The position numbers and the translations under genes were made by a program. A DNA stretch of 64,000 nucleotides from Marinomonas pontica (GTDB taxonomy: Bacteria > Pseudomonadota > Gammaproteobacteria > Pseudomonadales > Marinomonadaceae), in the NCBI RefSeq assembly GCF_026191375.1, contig NZ_JAODTL010000046.1, positions 1 to 64,000 of the forward strand, written 5' to 3'. The notes beneath the pieces are model-generated. The model did not search any database, was not told where the DNA came from, and saw only the letters and a list, made by a program, of their open reading frames with translations. Below, piece after piece: positions 56,578 through 64,000 of the stretch. How positions within the stretch are numbered: position 1 is the first letter of the stretch; every line of letters starts with the position of its first letter.

Positions 56578-57951
56578 TTAATCTGTGATCACCTTATAAC
56601 AGGGCACATAAGCACTGCCCGGCAACTTCATCCGTTGCTGACGAACAAACGCCTGCAACAACGCATCTAGTTTCGCCAATAAGGCTTTGTCCCCATGAAT
56701 TTCAAACGGTCCGAATTCCTGAATATACGCCACACCTTGGGCTTTTACATTACCAGCCACGATAGACGAGAAGGCACGACGCAAATCCGCCGCCAACAAA
56801 TGGGTCTCTTGATTAAAGTGCAAATTTAACTCGCGCACTTTCTCATGGGTTGGTTCGAATGGGTGCTGAAATTCTTCTGGAATGTGCAACTTCCAATTGT
56901 AGTAAAACGCATCTTGATGGGCTTTACGATACGCACGAACGTCTTCCATGCCTTGCTTCATCACACGCGCTACTTCCACTTCATCTTCGATGATGATTTG
57001 GTATTTGCGTTGTGCTTCTTCACCCAATACATCGCCGATAAAGGCGTTAATTTGCTCGAAATATTCCGCGCTTTCTTTTGGCCCTGTAAACACCAAAGGA
57101 AACGGCACATCGGCATTTTTAGGGTGTAGCAATATGCCCAAGATATACAAAATTTCTTCTGCGGTGCCGGCACCACCCGGGAAGACAACAATGCCGTGCC
57201 CAGCACGAACAAAGGCTTCAAGACGTTTTTCTATATCCGGCATGATAACCAACTGGTTCACAATCGGGTTTGGCGATTCGGCCGCAATAATGCCCGGCTC
57301 CGTTAAGCCAAGATACACACCGTTTTTAATGCGCTGTTTAGCGTGGGCGATGGCGGCGCCTTTCATTGGCCCTTTCATCGCCCCCGGCCCACAGCCAGTG
57401 CAAATGTTCAATTCACGCAAGCCCAACTCATGGCCTACCCGTTTGGTGTAATCGTACTCATGACGCGCAATCGAATGCCCGCCCCAGCAAACCACCATGT
57501 CTGGCGTTTGGATTCGGCGGAACACATTGGCGTTACGCAATAACTCAAACACCACATTGGTTAACTTGTCAGAGCTGGCATTTTCTAAACCACGCCCTAG
57601 GTTGTATTCATGCTGAGTAAAAATAATATCTCGCAATACACTGAACAGCATTTCACGCACACTGCTGATCATCTTGCCGTCCACAAAGGCACTGCCCGGC
57701 GCATTTTTAAGCTGTAGTTTCACGCCACGTTCTTGCTGAACGATGTTAATTTCAAAATCTTTAAATTCTTCCATGACAGCCTGAGGGTCATCGGAATCAC
57801 TGCCACAATTTAGGATAGCCAAAGCACAGCGGTGAAATAGGTCATGAAGTGGACCAGACTCTTCAGACAAACGAGAAATCTCATCCTGAGATAGCATTTC
57901 TAATGAACCTTTCGGTGCGACTAACGCATCAACGCGATCTTCATACTGCAT
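56578..57951 (-). CDS. ppnN: Pyrimidine/purine nucleotide 5'-monophosphate nucleosidase PpnN
   Basis: Splits nucleoside monophosphates to base and ribose 5-phosphate and is a (p)ppGpp target in E. coli (YgdH). 457 aa, against 454 in E. coli. It has the N-terminal helical part, the lysine-decarboxylase-like (LOG) core with GCGPGAMKGPMKGA and the PGGAGTAEE signature, and a C-terminal domain. Start ATG 57951 follows GAAGGAGGG; the ORF to 57972 adds MRRRRAI with no support. Stands alone. Confidence 0.93.
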   Translation of the reverse strand: MQYEDRVDALVAPKGSLEMLSQDEISRLSEESGPLHDLFHRCALAILNCGSDSDDPQAVMEEFKDFEINIVQQERGVKLQLKNAPGSAFVDGKMISSVREMLFSVLRDIIFTQHEYNLGRGLENASSDKLTNVVFELLRNANVFRRIQTPDMVVCWGGHSIARHEYDYTKRVGHELGLRELNICTGCGPGAMKGPMKGAAIAHAKQRIKNGVYLGLTEPGIIAAESPNPIVNQLVIMPDIEKRLEAFVRAGHGIVVFPGGAGTAEEILYILGILLHPKNADVPFPLVFTGPKESAEYFEQINAFIGDVLGEEAQRKYQIIIEDEVEVARVMKQGMEDVRAYRKAHQDAFYYNWKLHIPEEFQHPFEPTHEKVRELNLHFNQETHLLAADLRRAFSSIVAGNVKAQGVAYIQEFGPFEIHGDKALLAKLDALLQAFVRQQRMKLPGSAYVPCYKVITD

Positions 57952-58083
57952 GATCGCCCTCCTTCTTCTCATTTTATTAGTGTCTATAAATTCAGTTATC
58001 TTTAAATATACTGGTCTTGGATTGTGGTTTTATCAAGCATTAAGCTCAAACTTGCTAAAAATAGTCATTTTTAAATCAACTAT

Positions 58084-58989
58084 TTAGAGTGAGTGATCGA
58101 CCGCATACTGGTGAATAGCCATCTTGATCAAATCCAACACGGGCTGTGAAGTGAACTTGCGCGGCATGGTAATGGCGTAGAAGTTTTCAAACGCTTGTGG
58201 AATGCTTTCGTAATCCTGCAACACAGCCGATTGAATCTCATCTTTTACCACCACTGGCGGCAGCACAGACAAATAGCCACTGTCTCTGGCCAACAATCGC
58301 AACATTGCCATGTCATCCACTTCCGCTTTGATGTCTGGCTGATATTGATGTGTGGCGCAAAAAGATTCAAAGGACGAACGAATATCGGTGTTGCGCCCCG
58401 GCACCACCCATTTTTTGTTTTCATAACCTTGGGGAAACGGCGTATCCGGCTTCTCCCCATAAGGCCCAACAATCGCCACCGCTTGCCTTGCCACCAATTG
58501 ATTACGCCAGGTGGTGTCGTGGCCTTCGCTTAAAATGGCCCGATTGGTCAACGCCAAATCCAATTCATGATTCACAAGGCCATTGAGCAAATCGGTCATG
58601 CCTCTAGAAGACAACGAAAAATCCACGTGTTCGCTTCTTAGCAATGGCGCAATAAAGCTCTCGATAAAGTTTCGCGACAAATTACTCTGCACACCAATGG
58701 TGATGTGCTGCACCTGCGTTACGCTGTCTTTCTGGATAAATTTCTCTAACTCTTCACCGGTATTAAAAATGTCTTGCGCGTACGCCAACACGCGACGGCC
58801 CACATCCGTCAGGACTAGCTTACGTCCTTGGCGGATAAATAATGCCACGTCCAAACTTTGCTCTAGCTGTTTTATCTGCGCAGACAGCGCCGACTGTGAG
58901 ATGAACAAAGCTTCCGCCGCCTCCGTCAAACTTGGGCTCTTGGCCACTCGCCAAAAATAATACAAATGGTGGTAATTCAATCGCGCCAT
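58084..58989 (-). CDS. LysR-family transcriptional regulator
   Basis: 301-aa activator or repressor with an N-terminal winged helix (NYHHLYYFWRVAKSPSLTEA; recognition helix about SQSALSAQIKQLEQSL) and a C-terminal periplasmic-binding-like effector domain. The LNYHHLYYFWRVA start and LTEAAEALFISQSALS wording are like the NhaR group of LysR proteins, several of which are ion-responsive. Start ATG 58989. It is divergent from dabB-dabA across 122 bp, the layout of a dedicated regulator; the effector may relate to bicarbonate, CO2 or sodium, but this is inference. Confidence 0.9.
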   Translation of the reverse strand: MARLNYHHLYYFWRVAKSPSLTEAAEALFISQSALSAQIKQLEQSLDVALFIRQGRKLVLTDVGRRVLAYAQDIFNTGEELEKFIQKDSVTQVQHITIGVQSNLSRNFIESFIAPLLRSEHVDFSLSSRGMTDLLNGLVNHELDLALTNRAILSEGHDTTWRNQLVARQAVAIVGPYGEKPDTPFPQGYENKKWVVPGRNTDIRSSFESFCATHQYQPDIKAEVDDMAMLRLLARDSGYLSVLPPVVVKDEIQSAVLQDYESIPQAFENFYAITMPRKFTSQPVLDLIKMAIHQYAVDHSL

Positions 58990-59029
58990 GAACAACAGCC
59001 TTTGATACATAATATAAAGTGAACGTTTT

Positions 59030-59057
59030 TTAACAATATATGTATTTTTATTAACAA
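59030..59057. promoter_or_regulatory. Paired TTAACAA direct repeats between LysR gene and dabB
   Basis: Two identical heptamers at 59030-59036 and 59051-59057, exactly 21 bp apart (two helical turns), in the AT-rich divergent promoter region. Spacing suits binding of a dimer pair on one DNA face; operator function for the LysR protein is a hypothesis. Confidence 0.35.
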
Positions 59058-59111
59058 AATAAAGTCTTCATAATCGCCGCCACTTGTTCAACCCAAAAGA
59101 TGTAGGTAGTT

Positions 59112-60734
59112 ATGTCGCTTATCGCGTTAAGTTTTTTGCCGATTTTCATTCCCTTCATGCTGTTTCTTGGCGGCTACTCTCTCGGCCGAGAAAACAGCCA
59201 ATCCATTGCGCTAAAAGCCTCTCGATTAAGCCTTGTATTACTGATTATTTTTCTCACTACTTTTCCGGTGAGCTACTTTTTCACTGACGCTTGGCAATCG
59301 TCTGCACTCATCCGTCATACGGCTCTCAACCAAATCATGCTTGGGCTGGTGACGGTCATGGGTTGGGTCTTGATTAGCTTTTCGCGCCACTACATGGCAG
59401 GGCAAGCCAACCTTAATCGCTACTATCGCTGGCTCATGTTTACTTTAGCGTCTGTCGCCATCACGGTGACGACCAACCATTTGGTGGTTTTTTGGCTCGG
59501 TTGGTTAGGCATCAGTTTATCGCTCAACAACTTATTAACGTTTTATGCGGATCGCCCACGCGCCATTCTTGCGGCTCATAAAAAGTTCATGCTGGCGCGC
59601 GTTGCTGAGCTGTCTTTGCTTGCGGCCTTTGCTTTGCTTTATCAGCAATACGACAGTTTATACATCAACACCATTATCGATACCGCAGCGGCTCAATTCG
59701 ATGCAGGGGTTCCCTTGCACTGGCAAGCACAGGTAGCGGCCTGTCTGATCGCATTGGCCGCGTTAATCAAATGCGCTCAACTGCCATTCCATGGCTGGTT
59801 AATTCAAGTGGTCGAGTCGCCTACCCCCGTCAGTTCATTGTTGCATGCCGGAGTGATTAATCTGGGGGGGTATTTGCTGCTGTTGTTCACTCCTGTGGTG
59901 GCGCAAAGTTCCATCGCAATCTGGCTTTTGTTATTGGTGGCGGGCTTGTCGACTCTCGCCAGCGCCCTGATTATGACCACCCGTATCAGCGTCAAGGTGC
60001 GCCTTGCGTGGTCGACGTGCGCGCAAATGGGCTTGATGTTGTTGGAATTCGCTTTGGGGTTATACGAGCTGGTCTTGCTGCACTTGCTCGCCCATTCGTT
60101 TTACAAAGCTTATTCATTCCTCAACTCTGGCAACGCGGTGAATGACGCCATCCGGTTGCGACTTTCCAGCGCCGCGAAAACCAGTTTTCAACAAGCTCAG
60201 ACCAGCAACACGGTCGTACCCAATGCCCAAACATGGCTGATGGCATTTTCTATCAGCCTCGCTGTGGTGATCGCCATTCGAAGCCTATTTGGATTCGACG
60301 GTGCATTTAGCGCTTGGTGGTTATTTGCGCTCGCACTCACGGTTCTGATTGTGCAATGGCGTACGTGCGAGCATTCTCCGTCGATCATTTACACCATCAT
60401 CATGGGGGGATTTTTGTGTGTCATTTACGCCGCACTCAAACAGGCCATGCATTATGTCTTGCCAAGCTATTCCACCCTAACAGTACAGGCTTTCTCCCTT
60501 GCGGACATCTGGGCGATGATTTTATTCAGCCTGCTCTTTGTGCTGAGTGCGTTGTTGCATTATCAAGTTCGCTGGCGCGCAGTGCGTCGCTTATCCATTG
60601 CGTTGTTTGCAGGGCTTTATCTGGACGAATGGCTGACACGTTTGGTGCTGAAATTTTGGCCTGTCACCTTACCCGCCAGAACCAAGCAACAACACCACGC
60701 CAAATCCACTCATCAACCGTCGCTAAAACCTTAG
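59112..60734 (+). CDS. dabB: Inorganic carbon transporter subunit DabB
   Basis: 540-aa membrane protein with about 13-14 hydrophobic segments, homologous to antiporter-like NuoL/MrpA subunits. The conserved lysine lies in ALIKCAQLPFHGWLIQ (Lys about residue 220), followed by SPTPVSSLLHAGVINLGGYL, the NuoL signature. With DabA it forms the DAC/DAB pump, which uses the proton or sodium gradient to drive CO2 hydration and so trap bicarbonate. It starts at ATG 59112 and runs 9 bp short of dabA. The other NuoL-related genes of complex I are absent. Confidence 0.92.
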   Translation: MSLIALSFLPIFIPFMLFLGGYSLGRENSQSIALKASRLSLVLLIIFLTTFPVSYFFTDAWQSSALIRHTALNQIMLGLVTVMGWVLISFSRHYMAGQANLNRYYRWLMFTLASVAITVTTNHLVVFWLGWLGISLSLNNLLTFYADRPRAILAAHKKFMLARVAELSLLAAFALLYQQYDSLYINTIIDTAAAQFDAGVPLHWQAQVAACLIALAALIKCAQLPFHGWLIQVVESPTPVSSLLHAGVINLGGYLLLLFTPVVAQSSIAIWLLLLVAGLSTLASALIMTTRISVKVRLAWSTCAQMGLMLLEFALGLYELVLLHLLAHSFYKAYSFLNSGNAVNDAIRLRLSSAAKTSFQQAQTSNTVVPNAQTWLMAFSISLAVVIAIRSLFGFDGAFSAWWLFALALTVLIVQWRTCEHSPSIIYTIIMGGFLCVIYAALKQAMHYVLPSYSTLTVQAFSLADIWAMILFSLLFVLSALLHYQVRWRAVRRLSIALFAGLYLDEWLTRLVLKFWPVTLPARTKQQHHAKSTHQPSLKP

Positions 60735-60743
60735 GAGCATTGC

Positions 60744-63197
60744 ATGGACATCAAGACAACACCGACATTAAACATGCAACAAAAAGACCTATTGCTTGAT
60801 GCGGCCAACACAATCGCGCCCCATTGGCCATTGGATAAACTGATCGCGGTGAACCCGCTGTGGTCATGGGTGCATAGATCCTTTGATGAAGCCGCCAACA
60901 AGCTGTCTGCCTTGGCGGGCATCAAAACGTACTTGCCGATTGATACCTATCGCAATTGGTTCGATGAAGGTCGAATTTCGCAGGATTGCCTTGTGAAAGC
61001 CGCCCAGCATTATGATCTCAACGTCGCGCCAGACGCCTTGTTAGAAGCCCTATCGCAAACCAATAGCCAACCCACACCGTGGCGCAACCTTGCCGATCTT
61101 GCCGACCAACAACGCCCTGCCAATAAAATGTCTTGGCATGATGAAATAACCCATCAGGTTAGCCAGTTTTGCGCGGCACATTATCAACAACAAAGCCCAA
61201 CTCTGCGACAACAGAACCTCGACAGCGAACTCGATCTTTACAGTCATTGGCTAGAAGTCACCAATGAAGATAAAGGTTTGAGCATCATCATGGGCGAATC
61301 CAAGCTAACCGATTTCTTCCATCTCTTACCCAGTGACAAAGACGCTTTATTTGCTCTCGTTATCGAAGAATTGGCCTTGGACGATCAAACGCTGCATTTT
61401 TACGCACAAGCATTGTTGCAAGACATCAATGGTTGGAGCAGCTACTTGGCTTACTTAAATTGGTCGAAAGGCGATAACAACGAAAGCCTTGCTCATGAAA
61501 ATCATGTGGCGTCTTTGCTCGCCATCAAAATGGCGTGGGAATGGGTTGTTTGGCGTTACCTAAAACACACATCGCCTGAATTACACACCACCATAGAGTC
61601 AAATTGGTCAGCGCAAAAAGTCGCCATTCCAGAATTGATTCAGACCCACCACAAGGCGTTGTTACCCTCCAAAATTTGGGCGTTGGCATTGGAATACAGC
61701 GAACAATCCGCATTGCATCGAACGCTGAAAGCGAAGAAGCCTTCGTTAGAAAACTCATCCAGACCGGAGCTACAGGCCATCTTTTGTATCGACGTTCGCT
61801 CCGAAGTCTTTCGTCGTGCATTGGAAAAACAATCCGATCACATTCAGACGTTGGGCTTTGCTGGATTCTTTGGCTTGCCCATCGAATACCAGGCGAAGGA
61901 CAGTCATTACGCCCGCCCGCAACTTCCCGGTTTGCTGTCTGCTTCCATCACCGTCACGGAATGCACCAGCGACCAAGACCACGTTCACCACCAACAAAAA
62001 GAAGCCCGTTGGCACCGCTGGGGACACGCCGCGCCCGCCTCCTTTTCCATGGTGGAATCCATGGGCTGGTGGTACGCCTTTAAAATGTTCAAACAAACCC
62101 TCTTCTCCAAGCGACAAGAACACCCCGCCAACCGCCTCGCGCCAAACACAGGCTGGCAATTGACTCAGCAAGGTGCCGCTTTAACCGACCAAGACAAAGC
62201 CAATTTGGCAAAAGGCATTTTAGACACCCTAAAACTGACACACTACGCGCCCATCGTTATGTTAGTCGGTCACGGCAGTCACACCAGTAACAATCTCCAT
62301 GCGGCAGGATTAGAGTGCGGCGCCTGCGGTGGTCAAAGTGGCGAAGTCAACGTTAGGGTATTGGCGTCATTATTGAACGACAGTAAGGTACGCGCCTTAC
62401 TCAACGACATGGACATCCATATTCCGAGTGACACCCGTTTTGTTCCCGCGCTGCACAACACCACCACAGATCAAATAACCTGCTTTGACCAAATAAAAGG
62501 CTCGAAAGGCAGCGACAGCAAAATAGCAATCGGGTTGAAAGAAACAGGCTGGTTTGACAAAGCCAAAAGCGCAGCGCAACAAGAACGAGCGGCAAAGTTA
62601 GACACGTCCTTGCTGAACGCTTCCGACAAACAACGTTCGAAAGCGTTTACCAAACGCGCGAACGACTGGTCGCAAGTGAACCCTGAATGGGGGCTCGCCA
62701 ATAACCAAGCGTTTATTATCGCGCCGCGCCAACAGACTCGTCATCTTGACTTACAAGGCCGCAGCTTTCTGCACGATTATGACCAACACAATGACCCTGA
62801 CTTCAGCATTTTAGAACGCATTCTTACCGCGCCCATGCTGGTCACTCACTGGATCAACATGCAATACAATTTATCCGTGACGGATAACTTCAAATTCGGC
62901 TGCGGCAATAAAGTATTGCATAACGCCGTTGGCGGCAACATTGGGGTGTTTGAAGGCAACGGCGGGGATTTGCGCATCGGGTTGTCCATGCAATCGTTAC
63001 ACAATGGTCAACAATGGATGCACACGCCGGTTAGGTTAGCGGTTTATGTGGCAGCGCCTAAAACCGCCATCGAACAGATCGCCGCCAAACATGACATTGT
63101 TAGACAACTGATCGATAACGGCTGGCTGTATTTGTTTCATTGGGAAGGCGACAATATCCAGCGCTTTTACCAACAGCAATGGCAAGCACCTGAATAA
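60744..63197 (+). CDS. dabA: Inorganic carbon transporter subunit DabA (UPF0753/DUF2309)
   Basis: 817-aa soluble or membrane-associated protein with a beta-carbonic-anhydrase-like zinc site. The four residues known from Halothiobacillus DabA are all present with the same internal spacing: Cys348 and Asp350 in FCIDVRSE, His510 in LVGHGSH, Cys525 in LECGACGG (published numbers C351, D353, H524, C539). It catalyses CO2 hydration only when coupled to DabB. Start ATG 60744 has TAGGAG upstream. It ends 7 bp from the convergent transporter gene with no hairpin seen. Confidence 0.94.
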   Translation: MDIKTTPTLNMQQKDLLLDAANTIAPHWPLDKLIAVNPLWSWVHRSFDEAANKLSALAGIKTYLPIDTYRNWFDEGRISQDCLVKAAQHYDLNVAPDALLEALSQTNSQPTPWRNLADLADQQRPANKMSWHDEITHQVSQFCAAHYQQQSPTLRQQNLDSELDLYSHWLEVTNEDKGLSIIMGESKLTDFFHLLPSDKDALFALVIEELALDDQTLHFYAQALLQDINGWSSYLAYLNWSKGDNNESLAHENHVASLLAIKMAWEWVVWRYLKHTSPELHTTIESNWSAQKVAIPELIQTHHKALLPSKIWALALEYSEQSALHRTLKAKKPSLENSSRPELQAIFCIDVRSEVFRRALEKQSDHIQTLGFAGFFGLPIEYQAKDSHYARPQLPGLLSASITVTECTSDQDHVHHQQKEARWHRWGHAAPASFSMVESMGWWYAFKMFKQTLFSKRQEHPANRLAPNTGWQLTQQGAALTDQDKANLAKGILDTLKLTHYAPIVMLVGHGSHTSNNLHAAGLECGACGGQSGEVNVRVLASLLNDSKVRALLNDMDIHIPSDTRFVPALHNTTTDQITCFDQIKGSKGSDSKIAIGLKETGWFDKAKSAAQQERAAKLDTSLLNASDKQRSKAFTKRANDWSQVNPEWGLANNQAFIIAPRQQTRHLDLQGRSFLHDYDQHNDPDFSILERILTAPMLVTHWINMQYNLSVTDNFKFGCGNKVLHNAVGGNIGVFEGNGGDLRIGLSMQSLHNGQQWMHTPVRLAVYVAAPKTAIEQIAAKHDIVRQLIDNGWLYLFHWEGDNIQRFYQQQWQAPE

Positions 63198-63204
63198 AAA
63201 AACC

Positions 63205-64000
63205 TCAAGCCACAGCGGCACGCAAGCGTGCCACTGGACGCTCATCAATCACAATATGGATCAGGGCGGTAATCAGCGCGATCACACACGCCGCCCACCA
63301 AACCACGTCGTAGGAACCGGTTTTATCGTACAAATAACCGCCTAGCCATACACCGCAGAAAGAGCCTAATTGATGGCCTAAAAACACAATCCCATACAAC
63401 AATCCCATGTAACGCAGACCAAACATTTGCGCAACCAATCCCGATGTCGGTGGCACGGTCGCCAGCCACAACAACCCCGTCACAATGGAAAAGATGTACA
63501 CGGACACGCTCGTCATCGGCAAGGTCATAAACAAGGCAATCGACACGGCTCTTAACGCATAAATAATGGTCAGCAGTTTTTTCTTCGAATACTTCCCAGC
63601 CCAGCTACCTGACAACAAGCAACCAAAAATATTGAACAACCCGATGAGCGCCAAGCTCGCAACGGCGATATCTGACGAAAACCCCTGATCCGATAAAAAA
63701 GCAGGCATGTGAACCGTAATAAACGCCAACTGAAAACCGCACACGAAAAAGCCAACCACCAGCAACCAATAATGAGAATACGCGCTGGCTTCATTCAGCG
63801 CCTCTCTCATGGTTTGTGCGGCTTCTGGCATGGCATTGCTGTTGGCCGAGTTTTTTTCTTGGCGAAATGGGCTAGACAACAGCACCATCATCAAAGCACA
63901 AACGGCCATCAGCACCAGCGCATTGCTCCAGCCATACGCAGCAATAAACTCTTGTGCGACTGGGATCACCAACAATTGCCCAGCAGAACCCGCTGCACTG
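63205..64000 (-). CDS. MFS transporter, C-terminal part (runs off the window)
   Basis: About 265 residues of a major facilitator with seven or eight membrane segments visible, entering from the right edge through SAAGSAGQLLVIPVAQ. Blocks such as FLSDQGFSSDIAVASLALIGLFNI, GLLWLATVPPTSGLVAQMFG and LGGYLYDKTGSYD point to the monocarboxylate/oxalate-formate-like (OFA) branch, with the substrate unknown (only short stretches of these are conserved: TVPPTSGLVAQ, GGYLYDKTG). The C-terminus is an ERPVARLR-rich tail. The start lies beyond the window. Convergent with dabA. Confidence 0.88.
   Translation of the reverse strand, partial: SAAGSAGQLLVIPVAQEFIAAYGWSNALVLMAVCALMMVLLSSPFRQEKNSANSNAMPEAAQTMREALNEASAYSHYWLLVVGFFVCGFQLAFITVHMPAFLSDQGFSSDIAVASLALIGLFNIFGCLLSGSWAGKYSKKKLLTIIYALRAVSIALFMTLPMTSVSVYIFSIVTGLLWLATVPPTSGLVAQMFGLRYMGLLYGIVFLGHQLGSFCGVWLGGYLYDKTGSYDVVWWAACVIALITALIHIVIDERPVARLRAAVA

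Overview
The window looks like a chromosome segment of a marine gammaproteobacterium, most likely Marinomonas or a close relative in the Oceanospirillaceae. This rests on conserved gene orders (ffh / rpsP-rimM-trmD-rplS / dsbC / hom-thrC / recJ, an order also known from Pseudomonas but here without xerD; ygfB-pepP-ubiI-like; rppH-ptsP-lgt-thyA), on Vibrio-like ThyA and FlgP/FlgT proteins, and on moderate GC. The species call is an inference.

Layout. 1-1245: a broken junction. A pyruvate kinase fragment and a folA fragment are separated by about 745 bp of AT-rich, frameshifted accD of Bacteroidetes type; this is probably an assembly chimera. 1410-9051: thyA, lgt, ptsP, rppH, an HAD phosphatase, rlmI and an HDOD protein. 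9180-14141: an FbpABC-type ferric iron importer and a second HDOD protein. 14244-20295: ubiquinone hydroxylase, pepP, ygfB, folD, recJ. 20476-26462: a chemoreceptor, a sugar:H+ symporter of the FucP/GluP type, a frameshifted diguanylate cyclase, and rsmE. 26545-33804: thrC, hom, dsbC, the rplS-trmD-rimM-rpsP operon and ffh, all on the minus strand. 33934-36596: a CcsA-domain membrane protein, a CNNM/CBS transporter and a Nudix protein. 36603-43566: a minus-strand run of DUF72, greB (frameshifted), mscS, two small membrane-anchored proteins, an IMPase, an esterase, a glycerate kinase-like P-loop kinase, and dinB with a clear LexA box. 43957-47679: flgP, flgT, a ZapB-like coiled coil, a small outer-membrane protein (frameshifted), a 55-aa membrane ORF and a ProQ/FinO-domain protein. 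47731-49140: tRNA-Tyr, a G-poor spacer, a 34-copy heptanucleotide repeat and eight minus-strand tRNAs. 49203-57951: polysaccharide deacetylase (frameshifted), kbl-tdh, nudC (frameshifted), a choice-of-anchor lipoprotein, glutaminase, ppnN. 58084-64000: a LysR regulator divergent from dabB-dabA (inorganic carbon uptake), then an MFS transporter running off the end.

Themes. Housekeeping dominates: translation (rpsP, rplS, trmD, rimM, rsmE, rlmI, nine tRNAs), one-carbon metabolism (folA, thyA, folD), and threonine synthesis (hom, thrC) together with its degradation (tdh, kbl). The accessory signals most worth attention are the accD junction, the heptamer array beside a duplicated tRNA cluster, the flgP-to-proQ gene string, and the DabAB locus with paired direct repeats in its control region. 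Five genes are each split by a single frameshift, often at a homopolymer. Together with the damaged accD this points to an unpolished sequence rather than five independent pseudogenes.
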